DNA from: Synechococcus sp. A10-1-5-1
Lineage (GTDB): Bacteria > Cyanobacteriota > Cyanobacteriia > PCC-6307 > Cyanobiaceae
Length of the DNA: 64,000 nucleotides
Direction: 5' to 3'
Assembly (NCBI RefSeq): GCF_023115425.1
Contig: NZ_CP096032.1
Coordinates: forward strand, 2,340,105-2,404,104
In this document: in pieces, positions 55,786 through 64,000 of the stretch
How positions within the stretch are numbered: the first letter of the stretch is position 1
Layout: each line of letters begins with the position of its first letter
The notes under the pieces: generated by a model
Seen by the model: only the letters and a program-made list of their open reading frames with translations
Database searches by the model: none
What the model was told of the DNA's origin: nothing
Program-made: the position numbers and the translations under genes

Positions 55786-56892
55786 ATGCCCCCTGAGATG
55801 CCCAGTCCTGATCTCCCCCAGGAGCCGCAGGTGGAGCTCAGTGGTCTCTGGCATCGCTACAGCGGTCCCGCCTCCAACGGTGACTGGACGCTGCGCGACA
55901 TTGACTTCCAGCTCAAGCCCGGCGAGTTGGTGGGTCTGCTGGGGCCCTCGGGTTGTGGCAAGACCACGCTGCTGCGGCTGATTGCCGGCTTTGAGAAGCC
56001 CGAGCGCGGCTCCGTTTCGATTGGCGGCCGCCCCGTGGCTGGTCAGGGACGTTGGTTGCCTCCCGAGCGCCGCGGCGTGGGAATGGTCTTTCAGGACTAC
56101 GCCCTCTTTCCCCATCTCGATGCCTGGCGCAACGCCTGCTTTGGCCTCAAGCGCGGCCAAGACAGCAGCCGAGCGGCCTGGCTGTTGGAACTGCTCGGCC
56201 TGAAGGGCCTTGAGCGCCGCTATCCCCATGAACTCTCCGGCGGGCAGCGGCAACGCCTGGCCTTGGCCCGCGCCTTGGCTCCTGGCTGCTCCTTGGTGCT
56301 CCTGGACGAGCCCTTCTCCAACTTGGACGTGGAGGTGCGCTTACGCCTGCGCGCTGAGCTGCCCGGAGTCCTGGCCCGTTGCGGCGCCAGTGGTGTGATC
56401 GTCACCCACGACCCTGAGGAGGCGATGGCGATTTGTGATCGGGTGGCTGTGCTCGAGTCCGGGCACCTGCACCAATGCGCCAGCCCTCGGGATCTGGTCA
56501 CCGCCCCGGCGACCTCCTTTGTGGGGCGCTTTGTCCTCCAGGGGAACCTGCTCCCGGCTCAGGTCCAGGCGGGCCAGTGCGAGACGCCGATCGGAGTCCT
56601 GGATCCGGTGGATCAGGCCGCGACAGTTGGACCGGCCAGTGCCTCAGAGGTCCTGGTGAGCCAGCAGGCCATCGAATTGGTCCCGGACGATGACGCCGAG
56701 GCCTGGGTCGTGGGCAGGGAATTCCTGGGCCGCGAATGGCTGTACCAGGTGCAGCTCAACGACCTGCGGCTGCGCCTGCGTCTGCCCCTGGATCTCAATT
56801 ACTCCCGCGGCCAGCGCTGTCACCTGCGCCTGCGCTCGGGTGAGCCGGCCCGCCTTTACCCCAGCGGGACAGCTCTCATCGCCCGCGGCTGA
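55786..56892 (+). CDS. futC: ABC transporter ATP-binding protein, iron(III)/FbpC type
   Basis: 368 aa. Walker A GPSGCGKTT, Q-loop MVFQDYALFPHL, signature LSGGQRQRLALARAL, Walker B LVLLDEPFSNLD, H-loop VTHDPEEAM, then a TOBE-like C-terminal region. The FFPHL-type Q-loop neighbourhood and the C-terminus fit the ferric-iron/spermidine (CUT1-like) importers. Permease and binding protein are not in the window. Iron substrate is inference. Confidence 0.85.
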   Translation: MPPEMPSPDLPQEPQVELSGLWHRYSGPASNGDWTLRDIDFQLKPGELVGLLGPSGCGKTTLLRLIAGFEKPERGSVSIGGRPVAGQGRWLPPERRGVGMVFQDYALFPHLDAWRNACFGLKRGQDSSRAAWLLELLGLKGLERRYPHELSGGQRQRLALARALAPGCSLVLLDEPFSNLDVEVRLRLRAELPGVLARCGASGVIVTHDPEEAMAICDRVAVLESGHLHQCASPRDLVTAPATSFVGRFVLQGNLLPAQVQAGQCETPIGVLDPVDQAATVGPASASEVLVSQQAIELVPDDDAEAWVVGREFLGREWLYQVQLNDLRLRLRLPLDLNYSRGQRCHLRLRSGEPARLYPSGTALIARG

Positions 56893-56895
56893 GCC

Positions 56896-57645
56896 CTAGC
56901 CGCGCCACAGATCTTTGTGGCCGCGCAGTTGCCGCAGGGCAGCGGCGTTTTTGGCCCGCATAAACAAGTTTGTGGCCTGCTCAAGGCCAATGCTGCTGGG
57001 AATGGTGGGACGTCCCTCGCTTCGAAGCTGCTGGACAAGCGCAAGCCGCTTTCGGATGGCTTCGTTCTCGGGTTCCACTTCCGCGGCCCAGAGCAGATTG
57101 CCTTCGGTGTATTCGTGGGCGCACCACACCCGGGTTTCGGCCCCCAGGGCGCTGAGGCTTCGCAGGGAGCTGAGCATCTGCTCCGGCGTGCCCTCAAAGA
57201 GTCGCCCGCACCCACCGGCAAACAGGGTGTCGCCGCAGAACAGCTCCGGCGCTTCCTCGGCCTCGGGCTCCAGTGCATAGGCAATGTGATGGCGAGTGTG
57301 GCCGGGCACCTCGATCACCCGCAGCCTTCGTCCCAGCAGCATGAACTGATCGCCCCCCTGGACCCCTTGGGTCTGCAGCGGGATCCGCTCTCGATCAGCG
57401 GCACTGGCGATCACGGCCGCCTGGGGCCAGCGCTGCAGCAACCCCGGCGCCCCGCCGATGTGGTCGTGGTGGTGGTGGGTGTGCAGGATGGCCTCGAGCT
57501 CCAGGCCCCTCTCCTCCAGCCAGGCGACCACTGGCTCGGCCACAGCTGGATCCACCACCGCAGCACCGCGGCCGCCGCCGTGCAAGACGAACACGTAGTT
57601 GTCGTTCAGGACAGGGATCAGCGAAACCGTTGTGGCGGCATGCAT
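56896..57645 (-). CDS. gloB: Hydroxyacylglutathione hydrolase (glyoxalase II)
   Basis: 249 aa from ATG 57645. MBL motif [37 protein letters not shown] and [12 protein letters not shown] are GloB hallmarks. Role: hydrolysis of S-lactoylglutathione in methylglyoxal detoxification. Divergent from hisG with a 29-base gap that must hold both starts. Confidence 0.93.
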   Translation of the reverse strand: MHAATTVSLIPVLNDNYVFVLHGGGRGAAVVDPAVAEPVVAWLEERGLELEAILHTHHHHDHIGGAPGLLQRWPQAAVIASAADRERIPLQTQGVQGGDQFMLLGRRLRVIEVPGHTRHHIAYALEPEAEEAPELFCGDTLFAGGCGRLFEGTPEQMLSSLRSLSALGAETRVWCAHEYTEGNLLWAAEVEPENEAIRKRLALVQQLRSEGRPTIPSSIGLEQATNLFMRAKNAAALRQLRGHKDLWRG

Positions 57646-57674
57646 CGTTAAAGTCCCGGTTCTGGCTGCCAACC

Positions 57675-58310
57675 ATGATCACCGTCGCGCTGGCCAAGGG
57701 AGCCCTGCTGAAGGACTCGGTTCGCCGCTTCGCAGCCGCTGGTCTGGATTTCGCGGCGGTGCTTGAGCCTGGAAACCGCCAGCTGATGGTGCCCAGCGTC
57801 TGCGGCCGGGCCCGGGCCCTGTTGGTCCGCAATGCCGATGTCCCGGTCTATGTGGCCTACGGGCAGGCCCAACTTGGGGTGGTGGGCTACGACGTCTTGA
57901 AGGAACACCAGCTGCCTGTCGCTCAGTTGGTGGATTTGGGTTTCGGTGGTTGCCGGATGAGCGTGGCTGTGAAGGCCTCCAGTCCCTACCGCCGTGCCAG
58001 TGATCTGCCGGCCCACTGCCGCATCGCCAGCAAATTCACCCGCTGCGCAGAAGAGCATTTCGAGGCTCTGGATCTCCCTGTGGAGCTGATCCATCTGGCG
58101 GGCTCTGTGGAGCTGGGTCCGATCACCGGCATGAGTGAAGCCATCGTCGATCTGGTGGCCACGGGGCGCACCCTTGAGGAGAACGGCTTGATTGCCATCG
58201 AGGATCTGTTCCACTCCACCGCTCGTCTGGTGGGCCATCCACTGTCCCTGCGACTCGATTCCGGCCCGATCCAATCGATCGTTGATCAGATCGCCAGCGC
58301 AGGCGCCTGA
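57675..58310 (+). CDS. hisG: ATP phosphoribosyltransferase, short form
   Basis: 211 aa: [59 protein letters not shown] and [30 protein letters not shown] are HisG signatures. The short form lacks the regulatory domain and normally needs HisZ. First step of histidine synthesis. TGATG overlap with the following ABC exporter. Confidence 0.95.
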   Translation: MITVALAKGALLKDSVRRFAAAGLDFAAVLEPGNRQLMVPSVCGRARALLVRNADVPVYVAYGQAQLGVVGYDVLKEHQLPVAQLVDLGFGGCRMSVAVKASSPYRRASDLPAHCRIASKFTRCAEEHFEALDLPVELIHLAGSVELGPITGMSEAIVDLVATGRTLEENGLIAIEDLFHSTARLVGHPLSLRLDSGPIQSIVDQIASAGA

Positions 58311-60109
58311 TGGCCAAGCGTGATCGTCAGCGCCTGGTGCGTCTTCTGCCCTACCTGGGGCGGGACCGCAAACGGCTCCTCCTCACCGTGGTGCTTCTGA
58401 TCCCCGTGGCGGGGGCAGCGGCGGTTCAACCCCTGCTGGTGGGGCAGGCGATTTCGGCGTTGCGTCAGGAGCCCGTTTTGCCCTGGCTGCAGGCCCTGCC
58501 CCTTTCGGCCCAGTTGCGGACACTGGTTCTCCTGCTTTCGGTGGCGGTCTTGATCCGCCTTGGCCTGCAGGGGCTGCAGAGCTTCAACGTCCAGGCCGTG
58601 GGGCAACGCCTCACGGCTCGGATTCGCAACGACCTATTCGCCCATTCCCTCGATCTGTCGCTGCGCTTCCATGACCGCACCCCGGTCGGCAAATTGCTGA
58701 CGCGACTGACCAGCGATGTCGATGCCCTCGCTGAGGTCTTCGGCAGCGGCGCCGTGGGTTTGCTTGCTGATCTGGTCACCCTGATGGTGATCGCTGGAAC
58801 GATGGTGGCGATCGAACCCCGCCTGGGGGTGCTGCTGCTGGCTGTGCAGTTGCCCGTCACCTTGACGATGCTCTGGCTGCAGAAGCGGTATCGCAAGGCC
58901 AATTACCGAGTCCGCGAAGAGCTTTCTCAGCTGAATGCGGATTTGCAGGAGAACCTGCAGGGTCTCGAGGTGGTTCAGATGTTCCGCCGGGAATCCCACA
59001 ACTCAGCCCGCTTTTCCCGCACCGCTGATGCCTACCGCAGTGCGGTCAACGGCACGATCTTTTATGACTCCTCGATCTCGGCTCTGATCGAGTGGGTTTC
59101 CCTCGGGGCGATTTCCCTGGTGCTGGCCCTGGGGGGCTGGATGGTGACCGCTGGCGCCATGGGCCTCGGCACCCTGACCACCTTCATCCTTTACTCACAG
59201 CGTCTGTTTGATCCCCTTCGCCAATTGGCCGAGCGCTTCACTCAGATCCAAGGGGGCCTGACCGCCGTGGAGCGGATCGGTGAATTGCTCGAAGAGCCCG
59301 TTGAAATTCAGGAGCTCCCCCTCAACCAGCGCTCCGCCGCCGCCATCCGTAGCGGTAGTGATTTCAGTAGTGCCGGTGAGGTGGTCTTTGAAAACGTCTC
59401 TTTCGCCTATCGGCCTGATGATCCGATCCTGACAGATCTCTCCTTCCGCATTGCCCCTGGGGAGCATGTGGCTCTGGTGGGACCGACCGGTTCGGGCAAG
59501 ACCACAGTGATCCGTCTGCTTTGCCGTCTGTACGAACCCCAGCGGGGCCGGATCCTGCTGGATGGAGTGGACATCCGGGAGTTGCCCATCCCCACCCTTC
59601 GCCATCGCTTGGGGGTCGTTCTCCAGGACACGTTCTTGTTCAGCGGCAACGTCGCTGACAACCTCCGCCTCGATGGTGCGGTCAGCGATTCGGAGCTCGA
59701 GCGCCTCTGCTTTGAGCTGGGGCTCGAGCCCCTGCTGGATCGACTCCCTTCCGGTTTGGCCACGGAGCTGCGGGAGCGCGGGAGCAACCTCTCTTCCGGT
59801 GAGCGTCAGCTGCTCTCGGTGGCGCGGGTGGCGATCCGCAACCCATCGGTCTTGGTCATGGATGAGGCAACGGCGTTTCTGGATCCCTCCACCGAAGCCA
59901 CCCTCCAGCGGGACCTCGACAAGTTGCTGCGCCAACGCACGGCCATCGTCATCGCTCACCGCTTGGCGACCGTTGAAGCAGCCCATCGGATCCTGGTGCT
60001 CCAGCGCGGTCGCCTGATTGAAGAGGGAACCCACTCGGCTCTGCGGGCCGCCGGTGGGCTCTATGCCCAGTTGGCTGAACTGCAGGAACGCGGCCTGGCC
60101 AAGCTTTAG
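58310..60109 (+). CDS. ABC exporter, fused permease and ATPase
   Basis: 599 aa. Six-helix permease (residues 1-330), then the nucleotide-binding domain: Walker A GPTGSGKTT, Q-loop VVLQDTFLFSGNV, signature LSSGERQLLSVARV, Walker B VLVMDEATAFLD, H-loop VIAHRLATVE. Layout of MsbA/MdlB-type exporters for lipids or drugs. Substrate not identifiable. Coupled to hisG by stop/start overlap. Convergent with the hydrolase gene, overlapping by 4 bases. Confidence 0.92.
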   Translation: MAKRDRQRLVRLLPYLGRDRKRLLLTVVLLIPVAGAAAVQPLLVGQAISALRQEPVLPWLQALPLSAQLRTLVLLLSVAVLIRLGLQGLQSFNVQAVGQRLTARIRNDLFAHSLDLSLRFHDRTPVGKLLTRLTSDVDALAEVFGSGAVGLLADLVTLMVIAGTMVAIEPRLGVLLLAVQLPVTLTMLWLQKRYRKANYRVREELSQLNADLQENLQGLEVVQMFRRESHNSARFSRTADAYRSAVNGTIFYDSSISALIEWVSLGAISLVLALGGWMVTAGAMGLGTLTTFILYSQRLFDPLRQLAERFTQIQGGLTAVERIGELLEEPVEIQELPLNQRSAAAIRSGSDFSSAGEVVFENVSFAYRPDDPILTDLSFRIAPGEHVALVGPTGSGKTTVIRLLCRLYEPQRGRILLDGVDIRELPIPTLRHRLGVVLQDTFLFSGNVADNLRLDGAVSDSELERLCFELGLEPLLDRLPSGLATELRERGSNLSSGERQLLSVARVAIRNPSVLVMDEATAFLDPSTEATLQRDLDKLLRQRTAIVIAHRLATVEAAHRILVLQRGRLIEEGTHSALRAAGGLYAQLAELQERGLAKL

Positions 60110-60834
60110 GCCAGGGTTCGATCCAGCCAGTTCTCCATGACCTGGGCCAGTTGCCCTGGGGCCGTTCGCATCGGCAGATGCCCCTCCCCGTTCAACTCTT
60201 GGACCTCTGCGCTTGGCGCATATCCCGCCAGATGCCTGACATAGCGCGGTTCCATCACGCTGTCCTTGCTGCCGACCACCCAGAGACTGGGCACCGTCAG
60301 TTGGCTGGCCAACGCTGGGAGCTGGCGCACGGCCCCGCGCTGCATGCTGCAGGCCAGGAGTCCACGGGCGGCGCGGAGTTCAGCCACCAGAGGGCTGCGA
60401 ATGGCTTCAGTTCCAGGCAGTTGCGCGAGCCAGGTGGGGCGCCAGCGCAGAAAAGCGGCTCCGCCATTGCGCACCATCCGAAAGGGACGTGGCTGATAGA
60501 CCCCGCCCCCCGAGGCGATCTGGATGATGCCCCGTAGCTGCTCCCCCAGTTGGGGGGCGGCATGCAGGACGAGGCTTCCTCCCAAGGAGTGGCCGATCAG
60601 GACAATGGGCCGGCCCTGGGCCCGTTCCTGGGCGGCCTCGGCGAGCCAGCGGCCATAGCTGACCAGGTTGGTTCTCAGTTCTTTCGGGCGTTGGCGTTGG
60701 CCAAAGCCCGGTAGATCAGGGGCCCAACAGTCCCACCTGGGCTCCAGGGCCTGGGTCAACGGCTCCCAGAGCCGCCCTGAGAGCAGCCAGCCGTGCACGC
60801 CAACCAGCAGAGGTGCTGCCTTCAGGGATCCCAA
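60106..60834 (-). CDS. Alpha/beta hydrolase
   Basis: 242 aa from a TTG start. Nucleophile elbow GHSLGGS, catalytic Asp in VGSKDSVMEP, His in NGEGHLPMRT. Oxyanion region GVHGWLLSGRLWEPL. Similar to BioH or chlorophyllide-associated hydrolases in layout; substrate unknown. Confidence 0.85.
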   Translation of the reverse strand: MGSLKAAPLLVGVHGWLLSGRLWEPLTQALEPRWDCWAPDLPGFGQRQRPKELRTNLVSYGRWLAEAAQERAQGRPIVLIGHSLGGSLVLHAAPQLGEQLRGIIQIASGGGVYQPRPFRMVRNGGAAFLRWRPTWLAQLPGTEAIRSPLVAELRAARGLLACSMQRGAVRQLPALASQLTVPSLWVVGSKDSVMEPRYVRHLAGYAPSAEVQELNGEGHLPMRTAPGQLAQVMENWLDRTLA

Positions 60835-60874
60835 TGCAAGAAACGGACCCAGCCTGCATCAAGGGGGTGACCTG

Positions 60875-61408
60875 GTGGGTCAGGATCAACCCAGCACTGG
60901 AGCGGATCCCGTTCTGATTGGTTCCACCGCCACTGAACTGGAGGGGCTCTACGGCCGGGACTATCGCCTGTGCGCGACTCCCAATCCCCAGGCCTCCTTG
61001 GTCTTGAGCCAGGAGCGGGAGATTGATCTCTATGAGCTCGAGCAACTCACCGATGCGGTGGGTTGGAGCCGCCGTCCCATGCGGCGGGTTCGCAAAGCCC
61101 TGGAGCACAGCCTCTTGGTGGTGGCCCTCTGGCGCCATGACACGCGCCTGCCCCGCCTGGTGGGCTTTGCCCGTTGCACTGGCGATGGTGTGATTGAAGC
61201 CACCGTCTGGGATGTGGCCGTTCATCCCCACTACCAAGGCTTGGGCCTGGGCAAACAGCTGTTGCAGTACGTGATTGAGCGCCTGCAGCAGATGCAGGTG
61301 GAGCGCATCAGCCTCTTTGCCGATCCAGGCGTGATCGAGTTCTATGGCGCCCAGGGTTGGGAGCTGGAACCGCAGAATCGGCGCTGTGCCTTTTGGTACG
61401 CCCCCTAG
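60875..61408 (+). CDS. GNAT N-acetyltransferase (plastid NSI-like)
   Basis: 177 aa from GTG 60875, preceded by AAGGGGGTG. Acetyl-CoA motif VAVHPHYQGLGLGKQLLQYVIERL, then ISLFADPGVIEFYGAQGWELEP. Resembles cyanobacterial and plastid GNATs with this VxPxxQGxGxGK arrangement, which acetylate proteins or amines. The long N-terminal part is cyanobacterial. Substrate unknown. Confidence 0.82.
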   Translation: MGQDQPSTGADPVLIGSTATELEGLYGRDYRLCATPNPQASLVLSQEREIDLYELEQLTDAVGWSRRPMRRVRKALEHSLLVVALWRHDTRLPRLVGFARCTGDGVIEATVWDVAVHPHYQGLGLGKQLLQYVIERLQQMQVERISLFADPGVIEFYGAQGWELEPQNRRCAFWYAP

Positions 61409-62097
61409 CCGTTTCGGTAGTAGCGCTGAGCGAGGGCTTCCGCTGTCGCACCCTGGCGCCAGTCCCGCCGCAGGGCGGCGTTGCGCTGCGCTGTCCTCAG
61501 CACCCCATCCCGTTTCCAGCGGCGACCATCGATCGTTAAGGGCTGGCCCAGCCGGCGGATCGGGGCCAGCGGTTGCAGCCGTTGGATCAGATCCAAATCC
61601 TCCATCAGCGGTAGTGGCCGCATCCCGCCGGCCTGATTCAGCAGGGAGCGGGGGAGCAGGAGCCCTTGATCGCCATAGGGCAGGGCCCTGATCCTGCAGC
61701 GCCACTGGACGGCGAACTCCAGCAGCCGCAGGTTGGCTCCGGCCGCGGTGACCTTGAAATCGAAATACCAAGCCGCAGGGGGCTTGGTCATGGCTCGCTC
61801 CACCAGTGCCCCCCAATGGAGGGGGAGTCGCGAATCGGCATGCAACAGCAACAGCCACCGAGACGTTGAGGCCCCAATGCCAACTTGCAGTTGCAGTCCC
61901 CGATTGGCTTGGCTGCGAACCACCTGTGCACCTGCCAGTTGGGCCACGGCAGCGGTCTCTGGATCAGGGCTGGAGTCCACCACGATGGTCTCCGTCACCA
62001 GGTCCGGAGGAGCCTGCTGCAAATCCGCCAGCAATAGCGGTAGCCGCTGCGCTTCCTGGCGAGCGGGAATCACGACGGTGAGGGATGGCCGGTTCAT
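61405..62097 (-). CDS. Family 2 glycosyltransferase (TIGR04283-like)
   Basis: 230 aa. LTVVIPARQEAQRLPLLLADL, TIVVDSSPDPETAAVAQLAG, NRGLQLQVGIGASTSRWLLLLHADSRLP, and MEDLDLIQRL, typical of the short GT2 group TIGR04283. These genes commonly pair with the next one (TIGR04282-like), as here with an ATGA overlap. The pair is annotated in some genomes as arsenosugar-biosynthesis associated; that role is not proven. Confidence 0.85.
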   Translation of the reverse strand: MNRPSLTVVIPARQEAQRLPLLLADLQQAPPDLVTETIVVDSSPDPETAAVAQLAGAQVVRSQANRGLQLQVGIGASTSRWLLLLHADSRLPLHWGALVERAMTKPPAAWYFDFKVTAAGANLRLLEFAVQWRCRIRALPYGDQGLLLPRSLLNQAGGMRPLPLMEDLDLIQRLQPLAPIRRLGQPLTIDGRRWKRDGVLRTAQRNAALRRDWRQGATAEALAQRYYRNG

Positions 62098-62753
62098 GGC
62101 GGCGGCAGCTGGCAGCGCAGCCAGTCCTCAAGATCACTGCGTTCATCGAGATCGTTCTGCTCCCGCAGCAGGCTGACCGGCAGCTGTAGCGCGCTCGCGG
62201 CCGCGAGGCTTCGCTCCAGCACCTGGTCGCTGCCCCAGGGAATGCCACTCATGAGATGGGCGCCGCCGCTGCAGAAGCCAGAGCGGTTCCAACCAATCAA
62301 CCAGTAGCCGCCATCGCGGGCCGGCCCGAAGGCCAGCGGCGCCTGAAGCAATGCATCAGCCGCGTCTTCCAGGTCCCGGGTTTCCAGGGCCGGTAGGTCC
62401 GTGCCGATCACGAGCACCCGTTGCGCCCCCCCCTGGAAGGCCCGGCGCAATTGCCGCTGCATGCGGCAGCCCAGGTTTCCGCCCCCTTGAGCACCCAGGC
62501 GAATCCCTGGAGCAAGGGTCTGCAGCTCCTGCTGCCAGCGGCGCAGTGCACGGGGGGCCAGTCCATCGACGGCGACCTGGAGGGAGTGGTTGTTCTCTTG
62601 ACTCCAGTGGCCGCTGACCTGAAGGGTGTGGTGCGTGAGCCGTCGTTGTATCTGGGCGGCCGCCCAGCGACCCGCATGGCGGGCCAGGCGGGTTTTGCAG
62701 CGCCCGGGGGCCGGCCAGCGGGCCATGACCACCAGCGTGAGAGGGGCTGCCAC
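62094..62753 (-). CDS. TIGR04282-like nucleotidyl/glycosyltransferase
   Basis: 219 aa: LVVMARWPAPGRCKTRLARHAG, RVLVIGTDLPALETRDLEDAADALLQAPLAFGPARDGGYWLIGWNRSG and WGSDQVLERSL match the DUF2064/TIGR04282 group, related to MobA/CofC nucleotidyltransferases. Coupled to the GT2 gene. Substrate unknown. Confidence 0.85.
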   Translation of the reverse strand: MAAPLTLVVMARWPAPGRCKTRLARHAGRWAAAQIQRRLTHHTLQVSGHWSQENNHSLQVAVDGLAPRALRRWQQELQTLAPGIRLGAQGGGNLGCRMQRQLRRAFQGGAQRVLVIGTDLPALETRDLEDAADALLQAPLAFGPARDGGYWLIGWNRSGFCSGGAHLMSGIPWGSDQVLERSLAAASALQLPVSLLREQNDLDERSDLEDWLRCQLPPP

Positions 62754-62761
62754 GGCTGCGC

Positions 62762-63946
62762 TTACTTCCCGCGGGGGAGTTCAGCGGGTTTGATCTGCAG
62801 GGTCAGGGTCCGTTCTTTGCGCTGGATCACGATCGCCAGGTTCTGGCCGACGCGTCCCTGGTCCACGGCGACCTGCACTTCAGAGGGGTTCTTCACCGGC
62901 TTGCCCCCCACCTGCTCGATCAGGTCACAGGAGCGCATGCCTCCCTTGGCGGCGGGACTGCCGGGGATGACCTCCACCACCACGACGCCCTTGGTCTCCG
63001 GCAGACGGCATTCGGCATCGGTGGCATTCACTTCTCTGGCTAACTGCGGGGTGAGGGCCTGCAGCCGAACACCGATGTAGGGGTGTGAGACCTGGCCGCG
63101 ATCGAGGATTTGGGCAGCAATCTGGCGCCCGAGGTTGATCGGGATGGCAAAGCTCAGGCCCGCCCCAGGAGCTTGGCGGATGGCGGTGTTGATCCCAATC
63201 ACCTGGCCCCGGTCATTGATCAGTGGCCCGCCGCTGTTGCCCGGATTCACGGCTGCATCGGTCTGGATGTAGGGAACCCGCTGCCCCTCCCCCAGGGCAT
63301 TGGTGCGTTGCACCGCGCTGATGATTCCCAAGGTGACGGTGTTGTCGAGACCCAGGGGGTTGCCAATGGCGATCGCCCATTCCCCAGGACGCACGCTTTT
63401 GGAGTTACCCAGGGGCGCCACCGGCAGGTTGGCTGCGGCCACCTTCACCACGGCGACATCGGTGATCGGGTCCGAGCCCAGCACTTTCCCTTTGAAGTTG
63501 CGGCCATCGGGCAGGGTCACGCCCACCTCATTGGTGCCCTCCACCACGTGCGCGTTGGTCAGGATCACCCCGTCGGATCGGGTGATGAAGCCCGAGCCTT
63601 GACCCTGCTGTTGCTGCACCGACGGGCCACTGCCGAACAGTCCGCCCATCGGGTTGACCACCCGCCGCACCGTGTCGATCCGAACCACCGCCGGTCCCAC
63701 CTTGTCGACCGCGTTCACAACAAAGCTTTTGCCCCCTGGCAGCGGCGCGGCGGCGGGGGCATCGCTGACCTGAGCGGGATCACCTCCCTTGCCGCCGTTC
63801 CAGCCCGGCAGCCGCAGGACACCCGTGGCGCAGCCGCTCAAGCCCATGCTCAGCAGCAGGCAACCCAAGGTGAGCTGGGGGCGAACGCCATGCATCAAAC
63901 GGGTCATGCGGAGCGAAGGTGTGGGGCAGGTGTTCAGGCGCATCAT
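62762..63946 (-). CDS. htrA: Deg/HtrA serine protease
   Basis: About 394 aa from ATG 63946, after GGAGGG. Lipobox-like LSGC near residue 35 suggests a lipoprotein or signal peptide. Triad: His in TNAHVV (about 132), Asp in ITDVAVV (about 163), Ser in GNSGGP (about 237). A PDZ domain follows (270-390). Role: periplasmic or thylakoid-lumen protein quality control. Upstream, 63947-64000 contains TATATT and an ATG at 63982 for a possible divergent gene cut by the window. Confidence 0.93.
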   Translation of the reverse strand: MMRLNTCPTPSLRMTRLMHGVRPQLTLGCLLLSMGLSGCATGVLRLPGWNGGKGGDPAQVSDAPAAAPLPGGKSFVVNAVDKVGPAVVRIDTVRRVVNPMGGLFGSGPSVQQQQGQGSGFITRSDGVILTNAHVVEGTNEVGVTLPDGRNFKGKVLGSDPITDVAVVKVAAANLPVAPLGNSKSVRPGEWAIAIGNPLGLDNTVTLGIISAVQRTNALGEGQRVPYIQTDAAVNPGNSGGPLINDRGQVIGINTAIRQAPGAGLSFAIPINLGRQIAAQILDRGQVSHPYIGVRLQALTPQLAREVNATDAECRLPETKGVVVVEVIPGSPAAKGGMRSCDLIEQVGGKPVKNPSEVQVAVDQGRVGQNLAIVIQRKERTLTLQIKPAELPRGK

Positions 63947-64000
63947 CGGAGACACTCCCTCCTCAGACCACCCCTATATTCATGAACCCCAAGGGACGTC

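Noticed and set aside
1..64000. CRISPR arrays, rRNA operon, complete insertion sequences
   Set aside because: No regularly spaced direct repeats with unique spacers, no rRNA sequence and no transposase gene were recognised anywhere in the window.
63982..64000. ATG starting a plus-strand gene at the right edge
   Set aside because: Only six codons are visible; a divergent gene is possible but cannot be supported.

Overview
The window looks like the chromosome of a picocyanobacterium of the Synechococcus/Cyanobium lineage. Evidence: a BicA-type bicarbonate transporter, two high-light-inducible (Hli) proteins, proteins resembling the cyanobacterial DUF3104, DUF4912, DUF1400, DUF2973, DUF3764 and Nif11 families, a GTA-N8-TAC NtcA box, GCGATCGC (HIP1) octamers, two Yfr-like small RNAs, a short-form HisG, and GC-rich, tightly packed genes. 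The assignment is inference from gene content; no 16S gene is present.

Layout. 1-5.4 kb: right-hand part of an integrative element, all on the minus strand: tyrosine recombinase, a promoter, a small ORF, an excisionase-like protein, an SF1 helicase and a TOPRIM(DUF3854)-VapE/VirE primase-helicase cut by the window edge. A long-stem structured element (5589-5770) separates it from core genes. 5.8-10.2 kb: small genes, DUF1499, PPOX-like, DUF393, an ArsM arsenite methyltransferase coupled to a ferredoxin-metallo-beta-lactamase fusion. 10.4-17.7 kb: a nitrogen-themed cluster of Na+/solute symporter flanked by two tiny membrane proteins, an NtcA box, an aspartate-carbamoyltransferase-like enzyme, a 682-aa asparagine synthetase, an M20 N-carbamoyl-amino-acid/ureido hydrolase and a DUF1028 Ntn-type protein. 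18.1-18.4 kb: two tandem minus-strand small RNAs resembling Yfr1 and Yfr2 that can pair with each other. 18.4-32 kb: L,D-transpeptidase, PPK2, DUF4912, FAD monooxygenase, MreB, Hli operon, YccF and many small proteins. 32-34 kb: bicA.

34-44.6 kb is a zone of very small genes, many under 60 aa. 44.7-53.9 kb is relatively AT-rich and accessory in character (prohibitin-like protein, LysR-like regulator, RHH proteins, a metallothionein, duplicated short genes), ending at tRNA-Pro(UGG), a plausible island boundary. 54-64 kb is ordinary core genome: M23 peptidase, AlkB, RidA, Fe-type ABC ATPase, GloB, HisG, ABC exporter, alpha/beta hydrolase, GNAT, two glycosyltransferase-like genes of the TIGR04283/TIGR04282 type, and a Deg/HtrA protease.

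The most interesting unexplained signals are: (1) a three-copy intergenic element of about 270-390 bp (22.5, 38.0 and 41.2 kb) with compensatory base changes in its hairpins; (2) a repeated module of hairpin plus short spacer plus ribosome binding site plus short ORF (31.0, 51.3, 51.6 and 51.9 kb); (3) the NtcA-associated carbamoyltransferase/asparagine-synthetase/carbamoylase/DUF1028 cluster; (4) the Yfr1/Yfr2-like pair; (5) the VapE-type integrative element. All identifications were made by eye from motifs; no database search was run.
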